From Risungbinella massiliensis (lineage in GTDB: Bacteria; Bacillota; Bacilli; Thermoactinomycetales; Thermoactinomycetaceae), in contig NZ_LN812102.1 of assembly GCF_000942395.1 (NCBI RefSeq), positions 419,003 through 483,002 of the forward strand: a DNA stretch of 64,000 bases, in the 5' to 3' direction. This document shows, in pieces, positions 44,095 to 52,825 of the stretch. The notes below the pieces were generated by a model. The model searched no databases, was not told where the DNA came from, and saw only the letters and a list, made by a program, of their open reading frames with translations. A program made the position numbers and the translations under genes. The number at the start of each line of letters is the position of its first letter. Positions within the stretch are counted from its first letter, which is position 1.

Positions 44095-46020
44095 ATGCAA
44101 AAAATATGGGATATGGATGTAGTAGGAGTTCTAGCTGATGATGATTATGTACGAGAGAAAACAGGAAGAGAAGCTGTATTCATTAATAAACAAAGAGCAA
44201 TCCAATTTTATATACGAATTATCTCCCAAACTCCCGAAAGTTTCCCCAATGAAAATTTAGTATGGTGCTATTCTACTTATCTGGAGGAATGGGATTTTGA
44301 AGATAATCCCTTCCTCTCGGATGGAGAACGAATTCAAGAACTGAAGGATTATCTGAGTAAGTATTTTATTATTTTTGGATTGCAACGAAAAGTGACTGCT
44401 GATGGAAATACCATTTGCCAAGCAACGAATGTCAAGTTAAAAGCGAAATTCGAAAGTTACGTTGATAACATGTTTTTCCAACCTGTCCCTGTTTTTAGTG
44501 AAGGAAAACATCATACCAACTTCGATGAGTTTGTCCATAAATTAACGCAGCGAAAGCATATAGGAAAAATCAGCCGTTTTTCCAACGAACCAGCTGATAC
44601 TCCAACATACGTTTTATGGCGACATAACGATGGACGATATACTATATTTGGGGAATTTGATAAACATCAATACGCACATGGCGGCTTCCAATTATTTTAT
44701 GACAATCTTCTCAAACAAGAGGACATGCCCGAAGAATGGTTAGAGCGCATCATTGAAGTTCCTCGAAATGAAGATGTTCTATTTATCGATTTGGATAGCT
44801 ATTACATATTCGAAGACTTATTAAAAGATGCTGCCCCCGTGAAGATTGTTACAGTGGAGGCAGAGGAACCAGACATCAGTCATTCTGATTCAAGTATTGA
44901 AGTGGAGGAAGATAACGAGAGTCATTTTATTAATCATTTCTATAAAATCACCCAAGAACATGGACTGCTTTACGATAAAAAGGACATTATCAACTTCCAC
45001 ACTGCAATGAAATCTTCTAACCTAGTGATCTTATCTGGGATGAGTGGAACAGGGAAATCAAAGCTAGTAGAGATGTACGGAAAAGCTTGGGGAATGGATG
45101 ATCAACAATTAAACATCATCTCCGTACGCCCTTCATGGACTGATGATGCCGATTTGATCGGTTATGTCGATTCGGTTCACATGGTATACCGTCCTGGAGA
45201 TTCTCAATTAATTAATACCCTTGTCCATGCTTCCAAGGAAGAAAACAGCAATAAGCTCTATATTATCTGTTTTGATGAGATGAACTTAGCACGAGTAGAG
45301 CATTATTTCTCGCAATTTTTGTCTGTATTAGAGTTGGATCCTCCTAGACGCCAGTTAAATTTATATAACGAAGAACTAGAGTCTCGTTTATATAATGCTA
45401 GTAAATATAAACCGTCCATTGTGTTAGGCGATAATATCCTATTTGTTGGAACAGTCAATGTCGATGAGTCTACCTATCATTTTTCCGATAAAGTACTAGA
45501 TCGTGCTAACGTGATTACATTAAACACCCAAATGTCGTTCCGGAATCTCAATTGGGGCAAACCCAAAAAAGGAATCTTAGAAAAAAAACAATTTACAGCA
45601 AACGACTTCCGAGAGTTCCGGAAGAAATTAGATACCGCTCCTTGCCTAACTACCGACGAGATTACAATTCTCGAAAATATTCATCAAGCTTTACAGTCCT
45701 CTAATAAGCAGTATGGCATTGGTTTTCGTATCGTAAAGCAGATGGACTTGTATTTGCGTAACCTTCCTGCTGGTGATGAACTAACGAGACAAGAGGCGTT
45801 TGATCTTCAGTTAGTACAACGTGTCCTTACCAAACTACGTGGTCCAGAAGAGCTCTTGGGGAACATAGTTGGGACTTTTAATAGAGAATCAAATGAGGTA
45901 GAAGCAAGCTTTTTATTGAACCTCTTCAACCAATATCCTCAAGTATCCAACTTTACAGAAAGTAGAAATGTCGTAATGAGTAAAGCAAAGGAGCTCACTA
46001 TTAATGGATACACAAGTTAA
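44095..46020 (+). CDS. McrB-like AAA+ NTPase
   Basis: 641 residues. Residues 1-270 are a specificity-type region with an EVE/PUA-like feel (PTYVLWRHNDGRYTIFGEFD), not assigned. The AAA+ module follows: Walker A GMSGTGKSKL near 315, Walker B LYIICFDEMNLARVEHYFSQ near 388, and GTVNVDESTYHFSDKVLDRA near 455, the McrB-type sensor/arginine segment. McrB proteins form GTP-driven hexamers that power a McrC nuclease. The start codon touches the previous stop, and the 3' end overlaps the next gene by 17 bases. Translation coupling and fixed stoichiometry are likely. Confidence 0.88.
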   Translation: MQKIWDMDVVGVLADDDYVREKTGREAVFINKQRAIQFYIRIISQTPESFPNENLVWCYSTYLEEWDFEDNPFLSDGERIQELKDYLSKYFIIFGLQRKVTADGNTICQATNVKLKAKFESYVDNMFFQPVPVFSEGKHHTNFDEFVHKLTQRKHIGKISRFSNEPADTPTYVLWRHNDGRYTIFGEFDKHQYAHGGFQLFYDNLLKQEDMPEEWLERIIEVPRNEDVLFIDLDSYYIFEDLLKDAAPVKIVTVEAEEPDISHSDSSIEVEEDNESHFINHFYKITQEHGLLYDKKDIINFHTAMKSSNLVILSGMSGTGKSKLVEMYGKAWGMDDQQLNIISVRPSWTDDADLIGYVDSVHMVYRPGDSQLINTLVHASKEENSNKLYIICFDEMNLARVEHYFSQFLSVLELDPPRRQLNLYNEELESRLYNASKYKPSIVLGDNILFVGTVNVDESTYHFSDKVLDRANVITLNTQMSFRNLNWGKPKKGILEKKQFTANDFREFRKKLDTAPCLTTDEITILENIHQALQSSNKQYGIGFRIVKQMDLYLRNLPAGDELTRQEAFDLQLVQRVLTKLRGPEELLGNIVGTFNRESNEVEASFLLNLFNQYPQVSNFTESRNVVMSKAKELTINGYTS

Positions 46021-47809
46021 TAGTTACCCTTTTGAATTAATCTTCTATCAAGCCGGTCGAAGGATCCCTGTAACTGCTATGGAAACAGATGAACACTTTT
46101 TTGATGAAAATACGGTTGTTATGAAAGAAAACACAGAACTAAGTTTATTGTTCAACTGCCCCGATCCGAACGCAAAACTATATATAGCGGGATTTGAGAT
46201 CTTGGAGATTGCGAAAATAGATGCAGATGGTAATAGCTATCTGCATCCTTCTGATGAAACAAGACTCTTATTTCAGAACTATGATACCCACTATCCCTTG
46301 ATCCCTGGTTTTTATCCTATTAAAGTAGTGGCCTATCAAAAGAGTTACTTTTCTACTTTGCATATTGAACCAAAACAGATTACGCAGTCTCAATGGGAAT
46401 ACATGAAAGATGAATTAGAAAAAGAGCTAAAGGGATTAGCACAAGACTTTATCCAAAACCAATTTGGCTTAGGTCGCTCCAATATACGTGCGATCCCTGT
46501 AAAGCTACTGTATCAATTTGAACTGATACTGAAGAGTTATAGTAAAGTGATGATTTCATTAAACGATATTGCGCTAAAACCAAGATATAAAATAAAGAAA
46601 GAATACAAACTAACTTGGTTAAGTAGAGCGAAATATATAGATGAACATAGCTTGAGGTATCAGTTAACGCATCCAGATAAGAAAGAATTGATTCCCGCTC
46701 CAATTAACATGATTGATTACGATTTATTGGAAAATAGATGGATCCAAAAGATCGTAAAGACGTTTATCCATCTGCTAGATCAATTTATGGAAGCAATTGA
46801 TGGATCCATTCTTGGTTTTGAAGAAGAGTGTAAAGAGCTAGAGAAATTTCTTCGATATCAAAAAAACACACAGATTAAGTATCGAGAAAAGAAAAAAGCG
46901 ATTCAAACTCTACACGAGTATAGAGAGAAAAGCCGTTCTATGAAACGAAACTTCGAGAGATTTTTCCAATCCCCTTGGTTAAAGGACGTATCCAAATCTA
47001 CCGGAAATTCGTACTCGAATGTTTTAAATCTCGATTCTCGGTATCGGATCATATACCAGCTATATAGAAAAATCGTCTCCGATCAGTTTCATATTAGTAT
47101 TGAAAGCAGTTTTGCTTCTCAATGGAAAAAAACAGATCTTCTATATGAAATATGGGGATATATGCATATTTGCAAAACGCTAATAAGCCTTGATTATCAA
47201 CCAAAGCAAGGATGGCTCTATAGTTATACAAAAAATTTCTTTGTCCCTACTTTACAATCTGGAACCAGGGTTACGTTCGAGAAAGACGATCTCACTCTTC
47301 ATCTCATTTATGATCAATCCATTCCAAGGTCGGAAGAAAAAACAGATTTAGAAACAAACCCCTTATACACTGTGTCCTCTCATAATTGTCCCGATGGACG
47401 TATCGATGTTTATAAGGAAGGAATCTATATTGGTAGTCTCATTTTTGACTTTAAGTATAGGCAGTTAGATAGTATATGGAACCACTATACGGGTCAGAAA
47501 GTAATTAACCAATTAACGGATTACCAAGCCAAAACATCTTCTCCTTATATATATGGGGATTTAGTATCGAAAAGGATGAAAGAGCGTCACTATAAACCTG
47601 CTTCTGTTGTGTGGGGGCTCTATCCGAGCAGAGACTTAAATTCAGAAAAAAGAAGCCAAAAACACTGGAATGGAATCGTGCATTTGCTGCGGTTATGTCC
47701 TGGAGATGACACGAGTTTCATTGAGGATGAATTAGAGGATGTTATTGATAATATGCTACAGGACTATCTAGAGGTTTCAGAAAGACATACGGAACAGAAG
47801 ACTAGATAA
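46004..47809 (+). CDS. McrC-like DUF2357 nuclease, PD-(D/E)XK fold
   Basis: 601 residues. Residues 1-130 are beta-rich (FELIFYQAGRRIPVTAMETD). Residues 130-270 match DUF2357-type sequence (PINMIDYDLLENRWIQKIVK). The C-terminal third has the nuclease core PDGRIDVYKEGIYIGSLIFD FKYRQ near 464-490: D in RID, then DFK, the PD-(D/E)XK triad. Such proteins act as McrC partners of McrB-type ATPases in type IV-like restriction. It is the last gene of the three-gene operon. Catalytic residues look intact. Whether it targets modified DNA or RNA cannot be told. Confidence 0.88.
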   Translation: MDTQVNSYPFELIFYQAGRRIPVTAMETDEHFFDENTVVMKENTELSLLFNCPDPNAKLYIAGFEILEIAKIDADGNSYLHPSDETRLLFQNYDTHYPLIPGFYPIKVVAYQKSYFSTLHIEPKQITQSQWEYMKDELEKELKGLAQDFIQNQFGLGRSNIRAIPVKLLYQFELILKSYSKVMISLNDIALKPRYKIKKEYKLTWLSRAKYIDEHSLRYQLTHPDKKELIPAPINMIDYDLLENRWIQKIVKTFIHLLDQFMEAIDGSILGFEEECKELEKFLRYQKNTQIKYREKKKAIQTLHEYREKSRSMKRNFERFFQSPWLKDVSKSTGNSYSNVLNLDSRYRIIYQLYRKIVSDQFHISIESSFASQWKKTDLLYEIWGYMHICKTLISLDYQPKQGWLYSYTKNFFVPTLQSGTRVTFEKDDLTLHLIYDQSIPRSEEKTDLETNPLYTVSSHNCPDGRIDVYKEGIYIGSLIFDFKYRQLDSIWNHYTGQKVINQLTDYQAKTSSPYIYGDLVSKRMKERHYKPASVVWGLYPSRDLNSEKRSQKHWNGIVHLLRLCPGDDTSFIEDELEDVIDNMLQDYLEVSERHTEQKTR

Positions 47810-48262
47810 ACCTGTAGAGGTGGGAGTTTCTTACCAGTACCGAGAATTCATAGTCACCTTGTCTTGGATCGTTGTGCTCATAGAACATTACCTTTAGTTC
47901 TGGATCGGTAGTACTGTACTTTTAAGGTACTAACAGATTCATCACGAAAATAACCTTCGAATAATAAACCATTAGATGCAGTACCTTTTTTCTAACATTA
48001 ATTGTCCAAGATGATTATCTAGTGAGGTTTGGGTGCAATACAAAAGAATCCTTTATTATGAGGAGCATTCCATCCATAATGAGGCGATAAGTGCTTGTAT
48101 GCTTTATTTCAACAAACCTGCTCTTAACAATGCTAATAGCACACTTTTCTGTCCTAGAAAAAGTGTGCTATTTGTGTTCTTATCTAATCGCTATGTGGTT
48201 AGATCTTATCAGATCAGGAAAATCTATCATTTATATAACACGACTACGATTACGATGTTAAT
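47810..48262. other. Gap between defence operon and conjugation module
   Basis: Contains a minus-strand relic near 47990-47830 (GTASNGLLFEGYFRDESVST, then in another frame DPELKVMFYEHNDPRQGDYE) of unknown family, and a strong hairpin at 48135-48172. A plus-strand frame at 48033-48293 runs over the hairpin and is not credible. This is where an edge of the conjugative element might lie, but no att site can be seen. Confidence 0.4.
48135..48172. terminator. Bidirectional terminator hairpin
   Basis: AATAGCACACTTTT / AAAAGTGTGCTATT around a ten-base loop. Confidence 0.75.
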
Positions 48263-48433
48263 TTATTCTTCAAAATACCAAGTGACTAAGTGATCAAGTC
48301 CCCAAAATACTAGTCCTAAAACCACAAAACGGATTGCTTCATAGCCTTCTGCATCAAGAAAACGAACATATGTCCAAAAGCTATCAACAAAGTAATACAA
48401 CGTAACATATAGGAACCTTTGTAGCCATTTCAT
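48263..48433 (-). CDS. Small membrane protein at end of ICE module
   Basis: About 56 residues from the ATG at 48433: MKWLQRFLYVTLYYFVDSFW, then IRFVVLGLVFWGLDHLVTWY. It has two hydrophobic stretches. TTTGGGG is the only ribosome-like site. It lies about 100 bases after the hydrolase gene on the same strand. The end DHLVTWYF recalls the ConD/TcpE-like helices but no family is assigned. Confidence 0.5.
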   Translation of the reverse strand: MKWLQRFLYVTLYYFVDSFWTYVRFLDAEGYEAIRFVVLGLVFWGLDHLVTWYFEE

Positions 48434-48536
48434 GTACCCCAAAGTAAACTGCAACAATACCCTTTCGATACACTAATGTACTGAAACTCATTATGCTCTA
48501 TACTGGATCTTTTGATTAAATCCCCTCTATATTTCG

Positions 48537-49295
48537 TCATCTTCTCACAAAATCCAATGGATTGAGCGGAATATTGTTTCTCCTAATTTCAAAATGTAGA
48601 TGTGGTCCAGTTGATCGCCCTGTGTTCCCTACATATCCAATGACCTGTCCTTGGCGTACTACTTGCCCAGTATGAACAGTGACAGATTGCAAGTGCCCAT
48701 ATAATGAGGTATATCCATTTTCATGTTCAATGACGATGTAGTTTCCATACCCTCCTGAATCATAGCGGACCGTGATAATACCACTAGCCGAGGCATGTAA
48801 AGGGGCACCTAGCGCATTCGGTCCTGATATATCGATACCACGGTGTTCTTTTTTGTTACCATTGATTGGATCAGTACGAACTCCAAAAGGAGAAGTGATA
48901 TTAGATAAAGTAGGAACTGGCCAATGAAATATCCCTGTAAAAGGACTGTGACTAGAGTTGCCCGCATCGACTGGCACACTGAACTCAGATGCTTTTTGGA
49001 TAACAGATTGTACATAACTATCACTATGATTATAGGCTCGGATTGCGCTTTCAATCTCGCCATTTGCTGCTCCATTTTTAGCAAGATACTGAGCAGTGGC
49101 ATAGATTGCATCCACCTCGTTCCATGGATCGCACAGTCCATCCCCATTTCCATCTGTTCCATAGCCATTATATTTTTGGATCATCTTGCAATCCGTTATC
49201 GCAATTGGATAGGTATCTGGTATATCCCCTACTCGGGTCGCAACTCCAGGATGATCATTTCGCCAGCTCCATCCAATCCAAGTAAGATCCATAAA
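48537..49295 (-). CDS. Cell-wall hydrolase of the ICE, 3' exon (M23 peptidase part)
   Basis: This is the second exon of a 374-residue protein whose first exon is 51824-52189. The exon begins FMDLTWIGW, completing the lysozyme-like lytic transglycosylase domain (DPWNEVDAIYATAQYLAKNG). It then carries an M23 (lysostaphin-type) peptidase: FGVRTDPINGNKKEHRGIDI (first zinc His and Asp), SLYGHLQSV and GPHLHFEIRR (HxH). Such hydrolases (CwlT, Orf14) open the peptidoglycan for the conjugation machine. Without splicing this exon could be translated only from an internal ATG without ribosome site. Confidence 0.88.
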   Translation of the reverse strand, partial: FMDLTWIGWSWRNDHPGVATRVGDIPDTYPIAITDCKMIQKYNGYGTDGNGDGLCDPWNEVDAIYATAQYLAKNGAANGEIESAIRAYNHSDSYVQSVIQKASEFSVPVDAGNSSHSPFTGIFHWPVPTLSNITSPFGVRTDPINGNKKEHRGIDISGPNALGAPLHASASGIITVRYDSGGYGNYIVIEHENGYTSLYGHLQSVTVHTGQVVRQGQVIGYVGNTGRSTGPHLHFEIRRNNIPLNPLDFVRR

Positions 49296-49356
49296 GTAGA
49301 GTAAGCACCCAGCGCCTTACCGTCTTTCGACGGTAGGTTTCCAAGCACTCCTCTCC

Positions 49357-49390
49357 GAACCGTACGTACACCTCTCGATGTATACGGCTC
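49357..49390 (-). ncRNA. Group II intron domain V
   Basis: The 34-base hairpin, read on the minus strand, starts GAGCCGTATACATCGAGAGG and closes with GTACGGTTC. It has the size, stem and internal bulge of domain V, the catalytic heart of the ribozyme. Confidence 0.9.
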
Positions 49391-49398
49391 TCCATCTA

Positions 49399-51225
49399 TC
49401 AATCTAGCTTCCCTGCATGAAGGTCTACATGGCACTTTGTACAAAGTGCCAACGTTTTTCTTCTTCTGGCAATCATGAATTTTTCCCATTCTTTCTTGCC
49501 TTTCAGGTCTTTTAGCTTCTTTACGTGGTGCATCTCTAAAGGTACGTTTTCTGATCCACACCATTCACATTTTGTAGCTAAAAGTCTCTCCATCAAACTA
49601 GTTCGGGTTCCTCTGATTTTGAGGGCATTTGGTTCATTATCGACTGTAGGATCGTTTTCGATCTTATATCTTTGCCGTTTCAAACCTTGGTCATAAAAGA
49701 ATCGAGTTTTTGTTCCTGATTTAGTGCTATATTTCACTCCGAATTTACCGTTAATTTGGTATTTGGCAATTATTTTCTTAACGCTCGATTTATACTTGTT
49801 AGCATACGTTTTGTACATGGAGTACTCCATGTAATACTTAAACGTGCTAATAGAATGCGAGACATTCGTTGCTAGTTTGTAGTAGTTATACATACCTCTA
49901 ATTTCGGAGTTATATGTTTCTAGTATTTCTAAGTCATCATTGAAAACCAGTGGTATCCTGTGTGCCGATCGCCATTTATTGGTGTTCGGTATCATCTTGA
50001 TTGCTTGATACTGGAAGAGTTTGTCAACCCAGACCTTTTGCGGAACAAGTAAGGTACATATCATTCCATACCTTTGAGAGATTCCGTTGCTGTTGTACTT
50101 GATCATTGGACTTCTTGGTACGACAAGGTCGTACCCTAGGAATTGTGCCTTTTTAGAACTATGAGTGATGAGCGTTTTTTCTTGAGATAGTTCTAAACTT
50201 AGGTGTTTCATCAGAAAGTTAGTTAGATCTTGTTTGATTTTCTGACAGTCTTCCTTACTTCCTATCACTCCAATGACAAAGTCGTCAGCATACCTTACAT
50301 AATGCATCCTGCGGAAGCTTTTATCCATTGGTTCAAAATACGGAATTTCCATCAGTTCTTTCTTGGCTTTTTTTATTTCTCTAACGGCGATTGATTTCTG
50401 GTCTTCGGAGAGTGTGTTCCATATCTTGTTGTAACTCTTTCGGAGTTTATAGTTCTTATGCTCTTTGCTTCTATAAACTTTGTTTCTTCTACTCCATCTT
50501 GTGCCTTTATCAAACCGCTGTTTGTATTCCTCAATATATTGATCTAGTTCATTCAAGTAAATATTCGCCAAAATCGGACTGATAATTCCACCTTGAGGGG
50601 TTCCACTATAGGTCTTCTGGAACTTCCAGTCTTCGATGTACCCTGCTCTTAAGAATTTCCATATTAGGTCGATGAACTTTTCATCGTTAATATTCTTCTT
50701 AAGAATATTAATAAGTACATGATGATTGATGTTATCAAAGAAACCTTTGATGTCACCCTCGACGAACCATTTGACTCCTGTGAAGCACTTCTGTGCTTGA
50801 TGGAGTGCTGTGTGACAGCTTTTATTCTTCCGGAATCCATGACTGAAGTCCGAAAACTTCTTTTCATAGATAGATTCTAGAATGCTTCTGATTACCTCTT
50901 GGACAAGTTTGTCCTCAAAGGAAGGTATACCTAATGGTCTGGTTTTTCCGTCTTTCTTGGGTATGTGTACTCTTCTAACTGGTTTTGGTTGATAACTTAG
51001 ATCTTTTATTTTCTCGATGATCTTTTCGATTCTTTTAAGACTCATACCATCAATGGTTTCGTCATCCGTACCTTCTGTCATGTTTCCTTCCTTTGCATAC
51101 AACTTGTTGTATGCTTGAAGGTAAAACTCGACATTGTAAAGATTCCGATACAACCTCTGGTATTTGTACCCAACTTGTGTTGATTTCGAGGCTAGATTGT
51201 CTAACACTACTATTGGACTTCTCAT
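49399..51225 (-). CDS. ltrA: Group II intron reverse transcriptase/maturase with HNH endonuclease
   Basis: 608 residues encoded in domain IV. RT motifs are RVHIPKKDGKTRPLGIPSFE, DKLVQEVIRSILE, SHGFRKNKSCHTAL, GDIKGFFDNI, GTPQGGIISPILANIYLNEL and the catalytic HYVRYADDFVIG. Domain X (maturase) follows. The C-terminus is an HNH nuclease (CEWCGSENVPLEMHHVKKLK, then CTKCHVDLHAGK). The enzyme helps the intron fold and splice, nicks the target and copies the intron into DNA. All motifs look intact. GAGG precedes the ATG. Confidence 0.95.
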   Translation of the reverse strand: MRSPIVVLDNLASKSTQVGYKYQRLYRNLYNVEFYLQAYNKLYAKEGNMTEGTDDETIDGMSLKRIEKIIEKIKDLSYQPKPVRRVHIPKKDGKTRPLGIPSFEDKLVQEVIRSILESIYEKKFSDFSHGFRKNKSCHTALHQAQKCFTGVKWFVEGDIKGFFDNINHHVLINILKKNINDEKFIDLIWKFLRAGYIEDWKFQKTYSGTPQGGIISPILANIYLNELDQYIEEYKQRFDKGTRWSRRNKVYRSKEHKNYKLRKSYNKIWNTLSEDQKSIAVREIKKAKKELMEIPYFEPMDKSFRRMHYVRYADDFVIGVIGSKEDCQKIKQDLTNFLMKHLSLELSQEKTLITHSSKKAQFLGYDLVVPRSPMIKYNSNGISQRYGMICTLLVPQKVWVDKLFQYQAIKMIPNTNKWRSAHRIPLVFNDDLEILETYNSEIRGMYNYYKLATNVSHSISTFKYYMEYSMYKTYANKYKSSVKKIIAKYQINGKFGVKYSTKSGTKTRFFYDQGLKRQRYKIENDPTVDNEPNALKIRGTRTSLMERLLATKCEWCGSENVPLEMHHVKKLKDLKGKKEWEKFMIARRRKTLALCTKCHVDLHAGKLD

Positions 51226-51823
51226 AGAGCCTCACGCTCCTTCCCAATTTGGTATTAGACTAGATAAACTGTTCTCCTTCGCCATGTGGTAAGCTTTCCC
51301 TACCTCGGACTACTACGAGAACTCCGTCACCGTAGCGGATATTCAGACCCTATTGGTCATAGCCTTTCGGCGTTCCGCCTTAGGTGATCCACGTTTAGAC
51401 ACTAAAAGACATAGCGGATAGTAGTGTCGGATGCGACGTTCGTCCTTTTCCTTTTACAAAGGCTGGGCAACCAAGAGTCGCGTTAGTATCAGCTTTCAGA
51501 CATCTGATACTACTTTTATGACTTCGATACACAGTTAATCGAGTCAACCTGGTTGTACGGCGTTTCTAGCTACCTTTCGCTGTAGGCGGACCTACTCCCC
51601 CTCGGACTGTCATTCAAGCAGTTTAGCCTTCATCCTCATCTACTAATTCTCGTCTTGCCACTCAGTCGTGGTTTGGTAACTAACCAACTTGTGACTTTCC
51701 CAACATGCTACACTCCCCGTTTAGTTTCCCTCCCGGATAAGTTGGGTGACGACAGGTTCTGATTACGACTTATAACCTGCACCTTTGCCAAAGGTGATTC
51801 TTTTAGCGCCCTTACGTGCGCAC

Positions 51824-52189
51824 CTGCGTCGGTCCGATCGCACCAACTGAGCTGGTCATTTCTTTTCGTATCGGATCAGTAGGAGCCGTCGTACGACCAA
51901 AGTTCGTCTCTTTCCAATGAATCGCGGCAAGAAATTGCCAGGGTACACGAGCCTTCTTCCCTGCCGCTTGGTAGATTGGAAAAAGATCTGCTGGGATTTG
52001 TTGCTTGCCAAGTTCGGAAATGGTACTGTCCATCTCCAACTCAGGAACTTTCTCCTGATCAAGTTGTGCCACTAACGCAGCCAATAAGTAAAGACTGATA
52101 AAAAGCCCACTGATCAAAAGAAGAAGAGCACCCATCGCTCGAAGGAAATCATGGGTAAGTCGTAACGAAACAGGGGTATCCGGCTGCAT
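51824..52189 (-). CDS. Cell-wall hydrolase of the ICE, 5' exon (transglycosylase part)
   Basis: First exon (122 codons) of the hydrolase. One membrane span (FLRAMGALLLLISGLFISLY) anchors the N-terminus. The transglycosylase domain starts at IPADLFPIYQAAGKKARVPW and has WKETNFGR with the catalytic glutamate, then SVGAIGPTQ at the exon edge. Unspliced mRNA would add only three codons before a stop. The start abuts the stop of the upstream gene. Corresponds to ICEBs1 CwlT/Tn916 Orf14 in position. Confidence 0.9.
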
Positions 52190-52825
52190 CTAAATGGCCT
52201 CCTGTCGTACGACCTTCCATTTCCCATCCGTACTTTTCTTCAGAGAATACCAATAATCGGATTCCCACTTGTCTGTTGACACAACCACCACATGATACGT
52301 AATACCTCCTGCAATATACGAAGGCTCTACAAGGGAAGAGGTCATCTCTTTGATCTGAATAGGAGGAAGTAGTTTCTGACTGCTTTTGAGCTTATTTAAA
52401 TACTCTTCCGTCGTATAATCCTTCAGCTGGTCTGCTAATTCTGTTGGGCCCGTCTGAGTGCTGGTCAGATAAATTCGCAAAAAGGATTCAATTACTTTTT
52501 TTGACTCGGTCCGATCTTGTTCCGATAAACTTACAGGCTCAGACGGAATGATTACAGCTGGCGGACTTGGCACAGGCGGTGTAGGTGTAGGTTGCATTGG
52601 AACAGGCGGAACAACCGGGTTCGGAAACGGTTGTACTGGATTAGGTGACGGCTGCACCGGATTTGGCTGAATAACAACTGGTTGTTCTGTTGGATTTGGT
52701 ATAGGAGTTGCTTTTGGCTTACCAGATGGAGAGTCTGAAAAATCGTATTGTGTAAAGTACCAAGTCGTACATACACCCGCCCAGATCACAGCGAAAATCA
52801 TTCGTATCATCCAGGATTTTTTCAT
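52190..52825 (-). CDS. Proline-rich membrane-anchored ICE protein
   Basis: About 211 residues. An N-terminal signal anchor (IRMIFAVIWAGVCTTWYF) is followed by a 70-residue proline-rich spacer (PNPVQPSPNPVQPF, PVPMQPTPTPPVPS) able to span the cell wall. The C-terminal folded domain (SEQDRTESKKVIESFLRIYL to KWKVVRQEAI) resembles the NTF2-like domains of TcpC-type transfer proteins. The ATG at 52825 has GGAGG upstream and overlaps the previous stop as ATGA. Likely part of the transfer channel. Confidence 0.75.
   Translation of the reverse strand: MKKSWMIRMIFAVIWAGVCTTWYFTQYDFSDSPSGKPKATPIPNPTEQPVVIQPNPVQPSPNPVQPFPNPVVPPVPMQPTPTPPVPSPPAVIIPSEPVSLSEQDRTESKKVIESFLRIYLTSTQTGPTELADQLKDYTTEEYLNKLKSSQKLLPPIQIKEMTSSLVEPSYIAGGITYHVVVVSTDKWESDYWYSLKKSTDGKWKVVRQEAI

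Larger units (their letters stand above)
49296..51823 (-). mobile_element. Group II intron, complete (2528 bp)
   Basis: On the minus strand the intron begins GTGCGCAC (GUGYG rule) right after ...ACGCAG and ends TCTAC (AY rule) before TTTATGG. Removing it joins GAIGPTQ to FMDLTWIGW in frame, which is the expected transglycosylase sequence. Domain V is visible at 49357-49390. Domains I-IV occupy the 600 bases before the protein gene. The intron carries its own reverse transcriptase. It sits inside a conserved part of the gene, so splicing is needed for a functional protein. Confidence 0.95.

Noticed and set aside
48033..48293. 86-codon plus-strand frame downstream of the McrC-like gene
   Set aside because: It crosses a strong terminator hairpin and ends in antisense of a small membrane protein; amino-acid use is atypical.
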